From: Isochrysis galbana | Taxonomy: Eukaryota > Haptophyta > Isochrysidales > Isochrysidaceae | Length of the DNA stretch: 64,000 bases | Direction: 5' to 3' | Assembly: GCA_018136815.1 (NCBI GenBank) | Contig: CM030937.1 | Span: forward strand, 3,904,226 to 3,968,225 | In this document: positions 49,277 through 58,862 of the stretch, one piece after another | How the letters are laid out: every line of letters starts with the position of its first letter | Position numbering within the stretch: position 1 is the stretch's first letter | Position numbers and translations under genes: made by a program | Notes under the pieces: model-generated | What the model saw: only the letters and a program-made list of their open reading frames with translations | Databases searched by the model: none | Told to the model about the DNA's origin: nothing

Positions 49277-50365
49277 TTACGCAGCCGATCGACGATCGGC
49301 GAGCGCGCCGCACGCTATCCTGCAGGTCGCCTCCGCTCGGCTCGAACGGGGCCAACCGGCGGAGGGTGTGGCGCGACGCGGCGCAGAGCAAGAGGCAAGC
49401 GTCGCGTCTGCTCGAGCAGCGAGAGGCGCGTCGGCGTGCGCACGACTGGGCGCGTCAACGGGCGGCGATCGACTGGAAGCGGGCGGCTCCTCCGGCGATG
49501 GTAAAGAACGCTGCCCCAGAGCGGACGAAGAAAAAGGCCCCGGGGTTACAGGAGGCGAGAGCCCCCCCCCCCCCCCACCCCCCCCCTTTCGCGATTGCGC
49601 GTCGCTGGTGAGAATGCCGCGATCCGTGCGTATGCCGCCCACCGTGCGCATCGAGGTCGACAGGTCGTCGAGCCGTACCTCCAACCCCTCCTGAGCGGGT
49701 GCGTCGGACGTCTCCTCTTCCTTCTCCTCCGTCTTCTCCTCACCCTCCTTTTCGTTCGCCTTGGCAGGAGCGGGCGCCTCGGCGGTCTCGGCCTCCTCGG
49801 CGGTCTCGCCCTTCTCCTCCTCCTCGAGCTGCGTGGCCTCTTCCAGCTGCGTGGCCTCTTCGAACCGAGTGAAGACTTCTCCGACTGGTGCGTCGGACGC
49901 AGCCGTCTTCTCATTCTCCGCCTTCTCCGCCTTCTCGTCCTCTTCCTCGGCTTCCTTCTCATCGGCGAGAGCGAGCGCGTGGGCGGTCTCGACCTCCTCC
50001 ATCGACTCGGCTGGCTCCTCGACATCCGCAACCCGCGCGATGGGAACAAGAAGACCTGGAGCGTCCGACGCACAGTCCTCGTTCTCCTCTTCTCCTCCCA
50101 CAGGCCCGGAGTCCTCGTCGGTGGTGGTGGTGGTGGCCTCATCGGTCGGGGAAAGGGCCTCCTCCTCGGCATCAGGAACGCGAACAGGATCCGCCTCCTC
50201 CGCCGCGCCCTTGGAGCAGGAAGAGGAACGAGTCGTGCGAGCAGCGCTTGCGCTCGGCGTCCAGTCGACAGGTGGCTGTGTCGAGCGAGTCGAACGAAAC
50301 CAGCGAGCAGGAGCACGAGAGGAGAGGACGGAGGACCGTACCGATGCGCGCCGAGTCGTCACCAT
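49277..50365 (-). CDS. Acidic low-complexity protein, function unknown
   Basis: Open frame of 362 residues from MVTTRRASVRSSVLSSRAPA, which is basic and Ser-rich. About 90-260 is strongly acidic, with Glu/Ala/Thr repeats: EEATQLEEATQLEEEEKGET shows a direct EEATQL duplication, and EKEAEEEDEKAEKAENEKTA follows. VRLDDLSTSMRTVGGIRTDR (about 265-285) is the only segment that looks folded. A Gly-run and a Pro/Ser/Arg-rich end follow and may be read-in to non-coding sequence; an intron near 49600 is possible. An acidic nuclear chaperone or scaffold-like protein is plausible, but nothing is diagnostic. Confidence 0.45.
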   Translation of the reverse strand: MVTTRRASVRSSVLSSRAPARWFRSTRSTQPPVDWTPSASAARTTRSSSCSKGAAEEADPVRVPDAEEEALSPTDEATTTTTDEDSGPVGGEEENEDCASDAPGLLVPIARVADVEEPAESMEEVETAHALALADEKEAEEEDEKAEKAENEKTAASDAPVGEVFTRFEEATQLEEATQLEEEEKGETAEEAETAEAPAPAKANEKEGEEKTEEKEEETSDAPAQEGLEVRLDDLSTSMRTVGGIRTDRGILTSDAQSRKGGGGGGGGLSPPVTPGPFSSSALGQRSLPSPEEPPASSRSPPVDAPSRAHADAPLAARADATLASCSAPRRATPSAGWPRSSRAEATCRIACGALADRRSAA

Positions 50366-50640
50366 CGTGAGGAAGACGAGGGCGAGGAGAGAGCTGGAGG
50401 GTGAGCGAGGAGGGAGGAGGGAGGCAAGCAGTAGAAGCCGTCTCTCTCTGGTAGGTCGATGAGAGGGGGAGGAGGGGACCCGGGGGAGAGACCCCAAGAC
50501 CTATCGATTGTTTACGTTAGTGTTTTCGCAATATACGGTAATATTTTCCCCGGCCCCAGGGGTGCCCCCGCGGTTCCCGAACGCCTCTGCGTCCAGAGTC
50601 CCCCCGCGGAAAGAGTGAACGCACGGCGTGCACCTTCCTG
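50366..50640. other. Upstream region of acidic-protein gene
   Basis: 50395-50480 is GA/G-rich (GAGAGGGGGAGGAGGGGACC). It is followed by AT-rich TTTACGTTAGTGTTTTCGC. No gene. Confidence 0.4.
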
Positions 50641-50960
50641 GAAGTTGCTATGCGCACGCACGGCGCCCCGCGGGGGGGGAGCCGATGTGCATACGCACGG
50701 CGTGCACAATGATTGCAAGCAATCACACGTGCTGCGCAAACGAAACGTCTCGTATATGGCTACTTTACGTTAATGTGGGCCTTAGGGAAAAAAGTTTCTA
50801 TGCGCACGCACGGCGCCCTCGCGAGGGGGAAGTCGATGCGCATACGCACGGCGTGCTCAATGATTGCAAGTAATCACATGTGCTGCGTAAACGAAACATC
50901 TCGTATACGGCGACTTTATGTTAAAAAAAGTTTCTATGCACATCTCGTATACGGCGATTA
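50641..50960. repeat. 150-bp tandem repeat
   Basis: TGCGCACGCACGGCGCCC starts at 50651 and again at 50801, an exact 150-bp period. Both units carry GCATACGCACGGCGTGC, AATGATTGCAAG-AATCACA-GTGCTGCG-AAACGAAAC and TCTCGTATA-GGC. A third, shortened unit ends near 50958. Each unit contains inverted GCACGC/GCGTGC words. Units differ at several positions, so the array is not fresh. Confidence 0.8.
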
Positions 50961-51292
50961 GCTTTGTTTTGTACCACTATTGTTCATAACTAAAAAGAAA
51001 ACAGATTGTGGTCCTCTTTTGACGGAACGCGACTTTTTGTCGTGGCTCCTTCGCGAGGACGCTTCGGCTTCGGTGGCCCGGCCTCGGTCATGGACCGACC
51101 GTCCGGCGTGGCGGGGTGGATGCCAGTGGGTGGGAGAGGATGGGAGCGGCGCGCGCTCCATAACCCTACCATGCTGAGCGATAGTTCAAGTATTACAAAC
51201 TTAGTTCCGCAATAGAACTACCAGCAATTACGATCAGGGATAGCAGATAATTGCCCCACTAACTGGCTGCACGACCGGCAACTAGTTACATT
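50961..51292. other. Spacer before LINE insertion
   Basis: 51018-51034 is TTTGACGGAACGCGACT, a possible transposon terminus. No gene. Confidence 0.4.
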
Positions 51293-51306
51293 AACTGGAA
51301 CTCCTC
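51293..51306 (+). repeat. Target-site duplication, left
   Basis: AACTGGAACTCCTC here is repeated exactly at 52577-52590, bracketing the LINE copy. Confidence 0.9.
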
Positions 51307-52576
51307 ATACATCACTAAAATGAATAATATATGGATATTCACGGACACTAACTATCTGGGAGAAGCCACAAACACCACCGAGGTGGCAAAACCGGGGGAA
51401 GAGACGCTATACCACACGCCTGCCAGATGGGAAGGCGGGCTAAAGGGCCCGAGGCACTTAGAATTCCCGCTAGCGGATGAATATACACTCAACGACAAAA
51501 AACAACTGGACCAAATCACCGTGTCTGACATAACGCGAGAACACCACAACAGCGACCCCAACGCCAAGCCTCAGCCGGCCCGCGAGACGTGGGCTCGTAA
51601 ACTCGGGATGACCCGAGGCGAATGGACACACGTGGCAAAACTCTACACTCACCCGCTGCTCAAACACACGGACAAACATCCTCACTTTAAACACATCACC
51701 CATAGGAGGTTAGGCACGCGTAACCGGTTCGACACGGCGACCACCACGAGATGCAGACTGTGCAGGAAACACGCGAAAACTCGACTCACCTCGCCAGATG
51801 CCCATCCACGCAGCAAATCTTCCAAACCATCGAAGCTGTGACGGGCTACACGCCCGAGAAAAAAAGATCAACAGTCCAGAAAATCAAAGACAGGCTATTC
51901 GCATACCCGAACACAACGACGCCCGATAGCCTCAAAGCTCTTTACCTCATAGCATGGAGGTACATAATAGGCGACTTCTACAGAGTAGAATTTGACAACT
52001 ACACCTTTCACCAAGTACCGGTAATCGAAAAGACTCTCAGCAGATTCACGATCCTCGCCAGAGGCCTCGTGCCCCCAGACAGGCCCTCGACCGCACGCAC
52101 AAACAAGGCCTCCCAAGGGAGGAAACCTAAACTCAAGTCCCCGCGTGAACTATGCGCCCCCGTTTTCACAATCAACGACAAAGACACACTATCGCTGGGC
52201 ACAAACCTATCCGCGGTAGCGCAAGCGCTCCGCATAGCGGAGAGACTCGCATAACAGCGCACAAACCCAACCCGCGGCCCTCCTGCCTACCAGACCCTCG
52301 TCCTCGGCCACACCGTGAACCAACCGTCTACCTCACTGACACACGATACAATATAATAACAACCGATAGCCCGATGGCGCAGGAGGAAGAGGAGGACAAC
52401 CTATCGGGGATCGGAACACGCCGTCTGCTGCAGGAAACCCCACACACCCAGCCCCTAGGTAGCGCACGAGGGACGGGCCGCAAGGCAGGTGGAGGGGGGG
52501 GAGAGGAGCGGACGTGGCTGCACAGTAAGGGTGCGAGGTCGCGCGCGCGGCGAGAATATTAAGAAGTTTTTTTTTA
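51307..52576 (+). mobile_element. 5'-truncated LINE copy with 14-bp target-site duplication
   Basis: The insertion starts in coding sequence (MNNIWIFTDTNYLGEATNTT) that lies downstream of the reverse transcriptase in this family. It proceeds through FKHITHRRLGTRNRF and a CRLC zinc finger. The frame slips by one base at the finger near 51760, so the rest (STHLARCPSTQQIF, YLIAWRYIIGDFYRVEFDNY) is in another phase ending at 52254. A 320-bp 3' region ends ATATTAAGAAG plus nine or more T. The T-tail rather than an A-tail is shared with 697-922. Exact 14-bp duplications flank it, and 5' truncation is typical of target-primed reverse transcription. Confidence 0.9.
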
Positions 52577-52590
52577 AACTGGAACTCCTC
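52577..52590 (+). repeat. Target-site duplication, right
   Basis: Exact copy of 51293-51306, directly after the LINE's T-tail. Confidence 0.9.
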
Positions 52591-53122
52591 GTGACAAAGA
52601 TGCTGCTCTCACAACCCTGCAGTTACAAGCAATCCCTAGCCTTGATTTGGCCTAAGGTGTGAGGACACCTACCAAATCATGCCATGGCCGGACATCGAAC
52701 GGACACTCCACGCACACGTGTATACCCTCTAAGCACTTATTGCATTGGCGCACGACATTCGCCGCGAGGACTCACCCTTACATAAGCCTGTGTGGGCAGG
52801 TATGGATGGAGAGCGAGTGCAAAGAAGAATCCTATAAGGTCGCGCGCACTGGCATTGACAAATGAGCCTGAGAGAATGCGCACTTGGGAGTCTGCACTCA
52901 GGGCACGACGCGCCAAATTGTACATCGGATCTTCCCTACCCGCTCGCGACCGGTAGTTATCGCTCGGTCGTGATCCGTATTGTGCGTGCATCGTGGATCG
53001 GCGCAAGATGCAAAGATTCCATACACGGTACAACTAAACGGCTTGTCGAGGCGCCACAAAATTCTTGCCTGAACCATGTCGGCGAGGCCCCCCCTCTGCC
53101 CCCGCGGACCCGCTCCCTCTCC
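52591..53122. other. Intergenic, no gene recognised
   Basis: Ordinary-composition sequence between the LINE and the 3' end of the next minus-strand gene; no repeat match seen. ORFs under 100 aa lack features. Confidence 0.5.
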
Positions 53123-54412
53123 TTAAGACCCCGATGACAGGCGCGCTTCAAGGCGCGCAAGCAAGGCGTCGGCCTTGCTGGAGGCCATGAATTCGAAGGC
53201 CTGGTCCACCTTCGGCGCTGTCGGCGCCGGGGCTTCCGCTGGTGGCGTCCCACGTCTCATGTGCACTGCTGCGGCTTGACGGCTGCCGGAGGAGGTGAGA
53301 CTGGTTGCCGTACCACTGCGCCCTTCGGCTCGTGCGCCGCGCCCACGAGCAGCACTACGTCCACTTGCGGCAACGCTTGTGCTTGCTGGCTCGTGGCCGG
53401 GCTCGTACCACCACTCATCGCCCACCCTCTCGCTGACCCAGACGGATTCTCCTGTCCCCTGCGCTTCCTCGCCATCCTCGTCGAATTGGACAAGCATTCC
53501 CTGCTGCCGATGCACCTGCCGCACGATGCCGCCATACGGCACACGGCGCACGCCACCCTCCTCAGCACTCCCTTCTTCATACACGACGACCACGCGTGCC
53601 CCTACTGCCGCCTGGTTTGCGCGATACGAGTGGCGTAGTAGTGGGGGTGGGGAGACCGGCATACGCGCATCATCGGGGCGCGCGCTGCGTTGCGCTGCCC
53701 GCTGGCGCGCGCGAGCCACGTCTGAATACTCAGCCGCCAACAAGTGCAGCGGTGCACTCTCACTCTGGGCCTCTCCGCCGGTGCCCTCACCAGCAGACTC
53801 TGATGAGGGTGAGGCAGTCCGATCAGCGCCGTAGGTCGGTTGGCGACCTAATCGACGGCGTGCTTCAGACTCTAGTGCACGCGTGAGGCATACCAGCTCC
53901 TCGCGCGTGAGCGAGCGCTCCGCCCACTCGAGATGTGCGATAGCATCGCCGGCCTCTGACTCAACATCTGAGGCATCCGCATCTGCAGGGCACCACTGGC
54001 GGAAGAGGGCGAGCGAGGCCTCGATCACAGCCGGAGGGAACCCCTTGACACAAGGCAGCGCCACCAGCTCCGAGTCACTGAGCACCGCAGCGCCGGCGCC
54101 AACGGGAAGCTCATCTACGTTGGCGGGCGGGTCTTCTGCCGGTGCAGGCGCAGGTGCAGGCGCGGGCGGCGCAGGCGGCTCGGCGCGCGCACGCGAGGCG
54201 GAACCGCGGGGCGAGCGGCACGGGGCACCTGCCACCGCCTCGACTAGCTTGAGTGCGGGCCTCCGCTGCCGCGGACCCGCGCCGAGCACGATTTGGCAAA
54301 GACCTTTGTGCTGATCGAGCAGGATGCAGCCGAGCGAGCCGCACTGCCTCCTCTCGGGCTTGCGGCGCTCCGTGTGCGGCTCGGCGTCGTCAGCCGATGC
54401 GTCATCCGTCAT
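53123..54412 (-). CDS. Zinc-knuckle and Tudor-like protein, function unknown
   Basis: Product of 429 residues from MTDDASADDAEPHTERRKPE. Residues 20-45 hold a Cys/His motif (CGSLGCILLDQHKGLC: C-x4-C-x6-H-x3-C) that may bind zinc. A Pro/Ala linker follows, then a helical acidic segment (about 100-190, SDSELVALPCVKGFPPAVIE, WAERSLTREELVCLTRALES). About 265-345 resembles a Tudor/SH3-like barrel: ARVVVVYEEG, VPYGGIVRQVHRQQGMLVQF, SVWVSERVGDEWWYEPG. The last 80 residues are Gly/Arg/Ser-rich. Such combinations suggest a chromatin or DNA-associated role, which is inference. A long G-run sits 190 bp upstream. Confidence 0.6.
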   Translation of the reverse strand: MTDDASADDAEPHTERRKPERRQCGSLGCILLDQHKGLCQIVLGAGPRQRRPALKLVEAVAGAPCRSPRGSASRARAEPPAPPAPAPAPAPAEDPPANVDELPVGAGAAVLSDSELVALPCVKGFPPAVIEASLALFRQWCPADADASDVESEAGDAIAHLEWAERSLTREELVCLTRALESEARRRLGRQPTYGADRTASPSSESAGEGTGGEAQSESAPLHLLAAEYSDVARARQRAAQRSARPDDARMPVSPPPLLRHSYRANQAAVGARVVVVYEEGSAEEGGVRRVPYGGIVRQVHRQQGMLVQFDEDGEEAQGTGESVWVSERVGDEWWYEPGHEPASTSVAASGRSAARGRGARAEGRSGTATSLTSSGSRQAAAVHMRRGTPPAEAPAPTAPKVDQAFEFMASSKADALLARLEARLSSGS

Positions 54413-55144
54413 CGCAAGCGGTGAGGAAGCGCCCCGCAAGGAGGCACGGTGGACAGGCGAGGTATGTCGAGTGGAGTAAGAGGGAGGGTGGGACGGGGCG
54501 GGGCTCGCACGGGCGAGCGGGAGAGCAGGAGGCCGGGGGAGGGGGGCACAGTGCGAGGGCCGAGGAGGGCGAGAGAGGGCTCGCGGAGGGGAAGGGGGGG
54601 GGCGCGGGGCGGGGGGGGGGGGGGGGGGGGGGGCGAAGGAAAGCGGGGGGCGAGCGAGCTCCTCGTTGCGCCGTGCAGCTGTGTGGCGCCTGTGCCTCGG
54701 CCGCTCGAGCTTGATGAGGAGTGACCCACCCTCCTGTTGTGCGGGTCTTCCTTCCATGTTTACAAGGATACGCATATCTGCCGACACGGAAACGGCCGTT
54801 CTGAATGGTAGGACTGTGAGGTGTAGGAGTACTAAGTACTCCTACTCCTACGAGAAAAGTAAAGCTCCGTACTCCGTGCCCAGCAAATTCCTACTCTACT
54901 CCTACTCCACACTGTCTTGATCTCTTTACTGCCGGGACCACAACAGCCAAATGACTGATTCATTATTTTGTACTTTTTCGTGGAGAGCTCCGCCGTGAGG
55001 CGACTCCTCCCGTGCACAACTAGGGGGATAAGGATAAGGGTAATAAAGGGCTTAGATATGGCCCGGTAGCCTGCGCTCCCCTCCCCCGATACGTGATCCG
55101 TTCCCCCCTTTCTCGTACGCCTACCGGGCAGGCGGCGGCCTCGG
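54413..55144. promoter_or_regulatory. Upstream region with G-tract
   Basis: 54590-54642 is nearly pure G, including an unbroken run of about 25. 54820-54910 has TAGGAGTACTAAGTACTCCTACTCCTACGAG, an inverted AGGAGTACT/AGTACTCCT pair. No gene. Confidence 0.45.
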
Positions 55145-55680
55145 TAGGGCGGTCAAACACGCCTTTTAACTTCTAAGGGTGAACATTCACCAAGTCAAGA
55201 TTGAGGTTTTATCACGCGATTTTTAGGGTATTAAATATAGGGCGGTCAAACAGTGCTTCTTTAAAAGGGGTGAAAAAATGACCATCTCAGAATTGAGGAA
55301 ATTTGAGGATTTTTTTCGGGAGAAAGTTCCCAATACACCCAACTAGCACATATCCGGGGCCCATTAGGACCCGGACCCCCCCTTGGGCCCCCACAACAAA
55401 ACGTAATCAAAAACTGACAAAAGACGCTAAAATCGCAAAAGCTTAAAAAGCCCAACTTCGAACCGATGCCGGGCGCGCTGCGTGGCCGTTTTCGACGATC
55501 CATCCGGATGGGGGACCCCACCAGATACCAGATACCAAATACGCATATCCCAACCGGATGGTCACGCCAATCGGTAGGGCGGTCAAACAAGGGCTTTTTA
55601 ACCATTAATAAGGGCCGGGCTGCATTTTTTGACCGTGGCGCGATGCCCATTAAAAAACCTCCCGGGGGGGCTACCTGACG
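55145..55680 (+). repeat. Nested TAGGGCGGTCAAACA-ended elements
   Basis: TAGGGCGGTCAAACA occurs at 55145, 55238 and 55575 in one orientation. Unit 1 (55145-55237) has a short TTTTAACTTCTAAGGGTGAA body shared with 56420-56542. Unit 2 (55238-55574) matches 1587-2278 without its tandem array. Unit 3 (55575-55680) matches 61166-61270 in reverse and ends GGGGGGCTACCTGACGC. So at least three subfamilies share one 15-bp terminus and lie head to tail. Confidence 0.75.
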
Positions 55681-55800
55681 CTCCCTCCACCTCCTCCCCT
55701 TCTCCCCTTCATTCCTTTGTCTTCGGTTTCCGGGGCCCGGCTCTGGTGCACTAGCTAGAGCCTAGTTCAGAGTGCGGGTTCAGGGCAGGCCTGTTGGATA
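55665..55800 (+). repeat. TTCGG/TGCACTAC repeat, diverged copy
   Basis: ATTCCTTTGTCTTCGGTTTCCGG, CTCTGGTGCACTAGCTAGAGCC and CAGAGTGCGGGTTCAGGGC parallel 28960-29200. It directly follows the TAGGGCGG unit. Confidence 0.5.
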
Positions 55801-56282
55801 TACTACTACATATATATATATTGATATCTTCTTCTTGGAGCTGTCGGGATGGTTTTGTCAGGCTCGCCACGAACCACGAAAATCTTAAATCTTCGCTAGA
55901 AAATGGTGGATCGCGGATCTCCTCCCCTGACGGATCGAGCATGACCACGACCACGGGCTCGATATGCGATGAGACGGAAGGGGATCGATCGGCGGGAGGC
56001 GGAGGCGGGAGGCGCGGCGAGAACGGCGGAGAGTGATGAGTGATGGAATGGCGGGCTTGACCACCCCTCGTGGCGCCCGCGGTGTTGAGTATCAACAAGT
56101 GCGGGCGACCAGCGATGAGCGATGAGTCGGACATGGGAGGCAGTAGGAGGCGCGCCCGGCAGCCTGCGCGCACGGCTGTGGCTGGCTGAGGCGCGCTGCA
56201 CCGGGCACCGGGGACACGTCGATTAGCAGCCCGACGCTCGCCGCTCGCCCGCTCTCGCGTCGGGCGTCGGCCCTCCGCGATA
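55801..56282. other. Intergenic, no gene recognised
   Basis: Moderately GC-rich; the minus-strand ORFs of about 100-140 residues are Ser/Pro/Arg-rich and without motifs. Confidence 0.4.
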
Positions 56283-56542
56283 ATGATTTCTTTCTGGCCC
56301 GTTTGCGCGTTTTCGTTTTCTTGTTACGCATCGTTGTATCGTTGTGGGGGCTACCGTGGGGGGTTTGGGACCCAAAGGGCACCGGATATCCATATCCGGA
56401 TATATGTGCTAGTTACACCTATCCAGTCACCGGTCACCATATCCAAAAATTTGGAATTTGGTGATGAATGAATTCTCAATCTTCAATCTTGACTTGGTCA
56501 ATTTTCACCCTTAGAAGTTAAAATAGCTGTTTGACCGCCCTA
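56283..56542 (-). repeat. TAGGGCGGTCAAACA-ended element, reverse copy
   Basis: Ends TGTTTGACCGCCCTA at 56528-56542. Upstream, CACCCTTAGAAGTTAAAA and CAATCTTGACTTGGT match the 55145 unit in reverse. Further in, CCGGATATGTGCTAGTT-like and TTGTGGGGGC-like phrases match the 1587-2278 element, so this copy mixes two subfamilies. Confidence 0.65.
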
Positions 56543-57425
56543 GCAACAGCAATGGGCAATATGCCATATAATTGGCTGGCCGCGGCAGGCCGATAGCCGA
56601 TAGCCGATAGGCCAGGGCGAGCGAGCGAATCAGGCGAGCCTGTGGCCTGTGGGGAAGAGAGTGGGGAGTGGGTCAGCAGGGCAGTCTGCTCGTGACAAGC
56701 CATAGGGCATGCCAGGAGGGTGGGTGGTTCCTCTCCCACAACAGGGGAGGAGTGGAGGGGGGGTGGGGCTCGTGCCCCCCCCTGGCCATGGGCCATGCCA
56801 TGCATGGGGCAACGGGCAACGGGTCAACCAAGAATAACGTACCAAGTATATATCAACTTATTTGAAGAGAAGGTAGAAGGTACTAGTACCAGGGCGCTGG
56901 GCTAACGGCGCGTGGAATCTTGTCGTAGCCTGCATCCTGGATCATCTACATTGTACATTTCACTACGCTCTCAGCACCCCAAGGCAGAAAGCCTTTAGAA
57001 AGCAAAAATCCCAGATGTCAGATGTCAAAGATCATGATCAGAATTAATCCCGTAGTCCCACTCCCATTCCATCTCAACACTACAGCTTTCCTTTTCGAAC
57101 CCACGCACGCCTACGTGTTGAGGCTTCAAGACTCGGCAATATGCAGGTCACAGAGTCGCAACAACGGCAATCTCTGACTCACGGAAGCACGAAAGTTCGC
57201 TGCCCTCCAGCGAGCCCTCCACAAGGGCCGCAGCGCCGCACTCTGACAAGAGTGTGGCACGTCTTTCACTGCCGGACGACCTTGGAACGGTCGAAACAGT
57301 TGACCGCCAGCAACTCATCCTGCATACCGGCCCCACCCATCCACTTCCACTACTCATTGTGTCGGACCCTTGACACTGCGCTTGGTGCAGAAGGCTATCC
57401 ACCCCCCTCCCCCATCAGCATGTGT
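56543..57425. repeat. Three-hairpin repeat copy and unannotated spacer
   Basis: 56570-56850 is a diverged copy of the three-hairpin family (GGCATGCCAGGAGGGTGGGTGG, GGGGAGGAGTGGAGGGG, GGGGCTCGTGCCCCCCC) with a decayed final dyad. 56880-57425 has no recognisable repeat; it probably holds the 3' untranslated region of the next minus-strand gene. Confidence 0.5.
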
Positions 57426-57620
57426 CTAATCGGACTTCATCAGTCCGATCGCCTTGGCGACATCGGCCCACGTTGTCGTCACGCCATATGGAGTCTCGAG
57501 CAAGATTGCGGGAATGTCCTCATGACCGAGGAAGAAAACCACACTGCCAGCAGCGACACCCCACCGCATCAGGGGCGGCGTGTATAGCTTCGCCATGTGC
57601 ATCATGTTCTTGGGGAACAT
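57426..57620 (-). CDS. Small single-span membrane protein (last exon?)
   Basis: Sixty-four residues: MFPKNMMHMAKLYTPPLMRW, then a transmembrane-like GVAAGSVVFFLG, then HEDIPAILLETPYGVTTTW and a hydrophilic end. A CACCCGTAG acceptor lies directly before the ATG, and a GTAAGC donor occurs about 75 bp further upstream, so a 5' exon (coding or not) is likely. Size and layout recall small respiratory-chain subunits such as the bc1 QCR10 type, but the similarity is only architectural. Confidence 0.4.
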   Translation of the reverse strand: MFPKNMMHMAKLYTPPLMRWGVAAGSVVFFLGHEDIPAILLETPYGVTTTWADVAKAIGLMKSD

Positions 57621-57889
57621 CTACGGGTGAGAAGGGGGCGCGTGAGATATCCTTGCAGGACAGGCTTACCCAGCGTGTGGGAGGGAAGGGAGGTTGACGG
57701 GGGAGAGGGGGGGGGGGAAGGTTCCAGGGCGCCAGCGCGCACCGCTCACCGAGGCCAGCGAGAGAGTAGTGAGTGGGGGGGGGGCAGGGGGGAGGCAAAA
57801 TGCAGAGAGAGTGTTTAATCTTAGTAGGATGGCCTTTCAGTTCATGTTTGGCCCAACCTACACACTACTCCACATACTAATCTTATGAT
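57621..57889. other. Upstream region of small gene
   Basis: G-rich (57690-57720 and 57770-57795). Contains a possible GTAAGC donor at about 57672-57677 on the minus strand. Confidence 0.35.
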
Positions 57890-58025
57890 TCGTCGCCATG
57901 GAGGGTGGCCTCGCCCCCCCCGCCCCAGACCCCTCCCCCCCCCACTCTCTCGACTCCCCTCATGGGGGGCGAGAACCATCCAACCCCTGTGTCGCCTCTT
58001 GGCATGCAGGGGGAAACTCACCTAG
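57890..58025 (-). repeat. Inverted-pair repeat, copy 2 (partner 35205-35340)
   Basis: Reverse complement of 35205-35340 over most of its length, including CACTCTCTCGACTCCCCTCATGGGG and GAGAACCATCCAACCCC. Confidence 0.65.
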
Positions 58026-58072
58026 ACTGCCCAGACTCTCCCATAGCCCATAGACCATAGAGCCTACATGTG

Positions 58073-58255
58073 AAACGTGAAACACAGCCAAACTTAGAAA
58101 AAAAAACAGCAAAAACAGTATGTTTTTTGCCGTCGAAAAAAAACAGTGTAAAAAACAGATGTGCGGGGTAGGGGGGCCGCCCGAAATAAAACAGCGAAAA
58201 ACATATGTTTTGGGCCTCCGAAAAAAAACACTGTTCCTGTGTCTCACATGTAAGG
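58073..58255 (+). mobile_element. MITE, CCTACATGTGAAACACAG family, copy 1
   Basis: About 95 percent identical by eye to the element at 61828-62034 over its interior (ACAGTATGTTTTTTGCCGTCG, GTAGGGGGGCCGCCCGAAAT, AACATATGTTTTGGGCCTCCG). The ends CCTACATGTGAAAC and TCTCACATGTAAGG have decayed slightly, and flanking target duplications are no longer visible, so this copy is older. It lies just downstream of the b561-like stop codon. Confidence 0.8.
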
Positions 58256-58290
58256 CGGCTTGCCTTCATTTGGTCTCCTTTCCCTCACTC

Positions 58291-58655
58291 TCACCCGACC
58301 ATGAGCCCCCCCGCGAGCACCCCGAAGGAGAGGCCCAGGAGCACCACGTACGCGACGAGAACAGCGTCGCCTTGGCTCGGCATGAGGGCGCGCCCCGAGA
58401 GGGCCTGGTAGACGCCCACGCCGAGCACCGCGTAGCCCGTCCCCTTGTGCGCGACCCGCCACACGGCGCGGCGCGTGGTGCGTGGTTGGTGCGGGCGGCG
58501 GGCGGGCCGCGCACGAGCGCGTTGAGCGGCTGCAGCAGGGCGAGGGCGAAGGCGACGGTCCCGAGCGTGTGATGGGGGTGCGAGAAGTGGCGCCCTCGGG
58601 GCACCGACGCGACGGCGAGCGCGACGCCGGCGGCGGCCACCGCAAGGCCGCTTCC
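58291..58655 (-). CDS. Cytochrome b561-like membrane protein, partial
   Basis: Minus-strand exon beginning after a CTCTCAG acceptor. It reads SGLAVAAAGVALAVASVPRG, FSHPHHTLGTVAFALALLQP, LNALVRGP, then in a different phase RRAVWRVAHKGTGYAVLGVG, VYQALSGRAL and a final hydrophobic LVAYVVLLGLSFGVLAGGLM before TGA at 58291. The pattern His-x2-His..Gly..Gln..Arg..Trp-x3-His-x2-Gly is that of the DOMON-associated b561/ferric-reductase fold, where the His bind haem. The phase change near 58490 means an indel, a tiny unseen intron or a sequence error. Upstream exons are not found; the LINE at 58863 lies where they might be, so the gene may have been cut. Confidence 0.5.
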
Positions 58656-58862
58656 CTGAGAGAGCGGGGGGGGGCTAGACGGAACGAAACGAGAACCCGA
58701 ATTCTAGGTCGCTAGGGACGAACCCTACCAACCTAGATATGCCTGAGCTTCACCGTGTGGCCGCACAACTAACTTTATAGTTGGTCGCCATGGAGCGCGC
58801 CGCCGCTCCCCACCTCTCCTTCGGGCCCCCCGCCGCGGGCGCCCCCCCAGTACCCAGTACCC

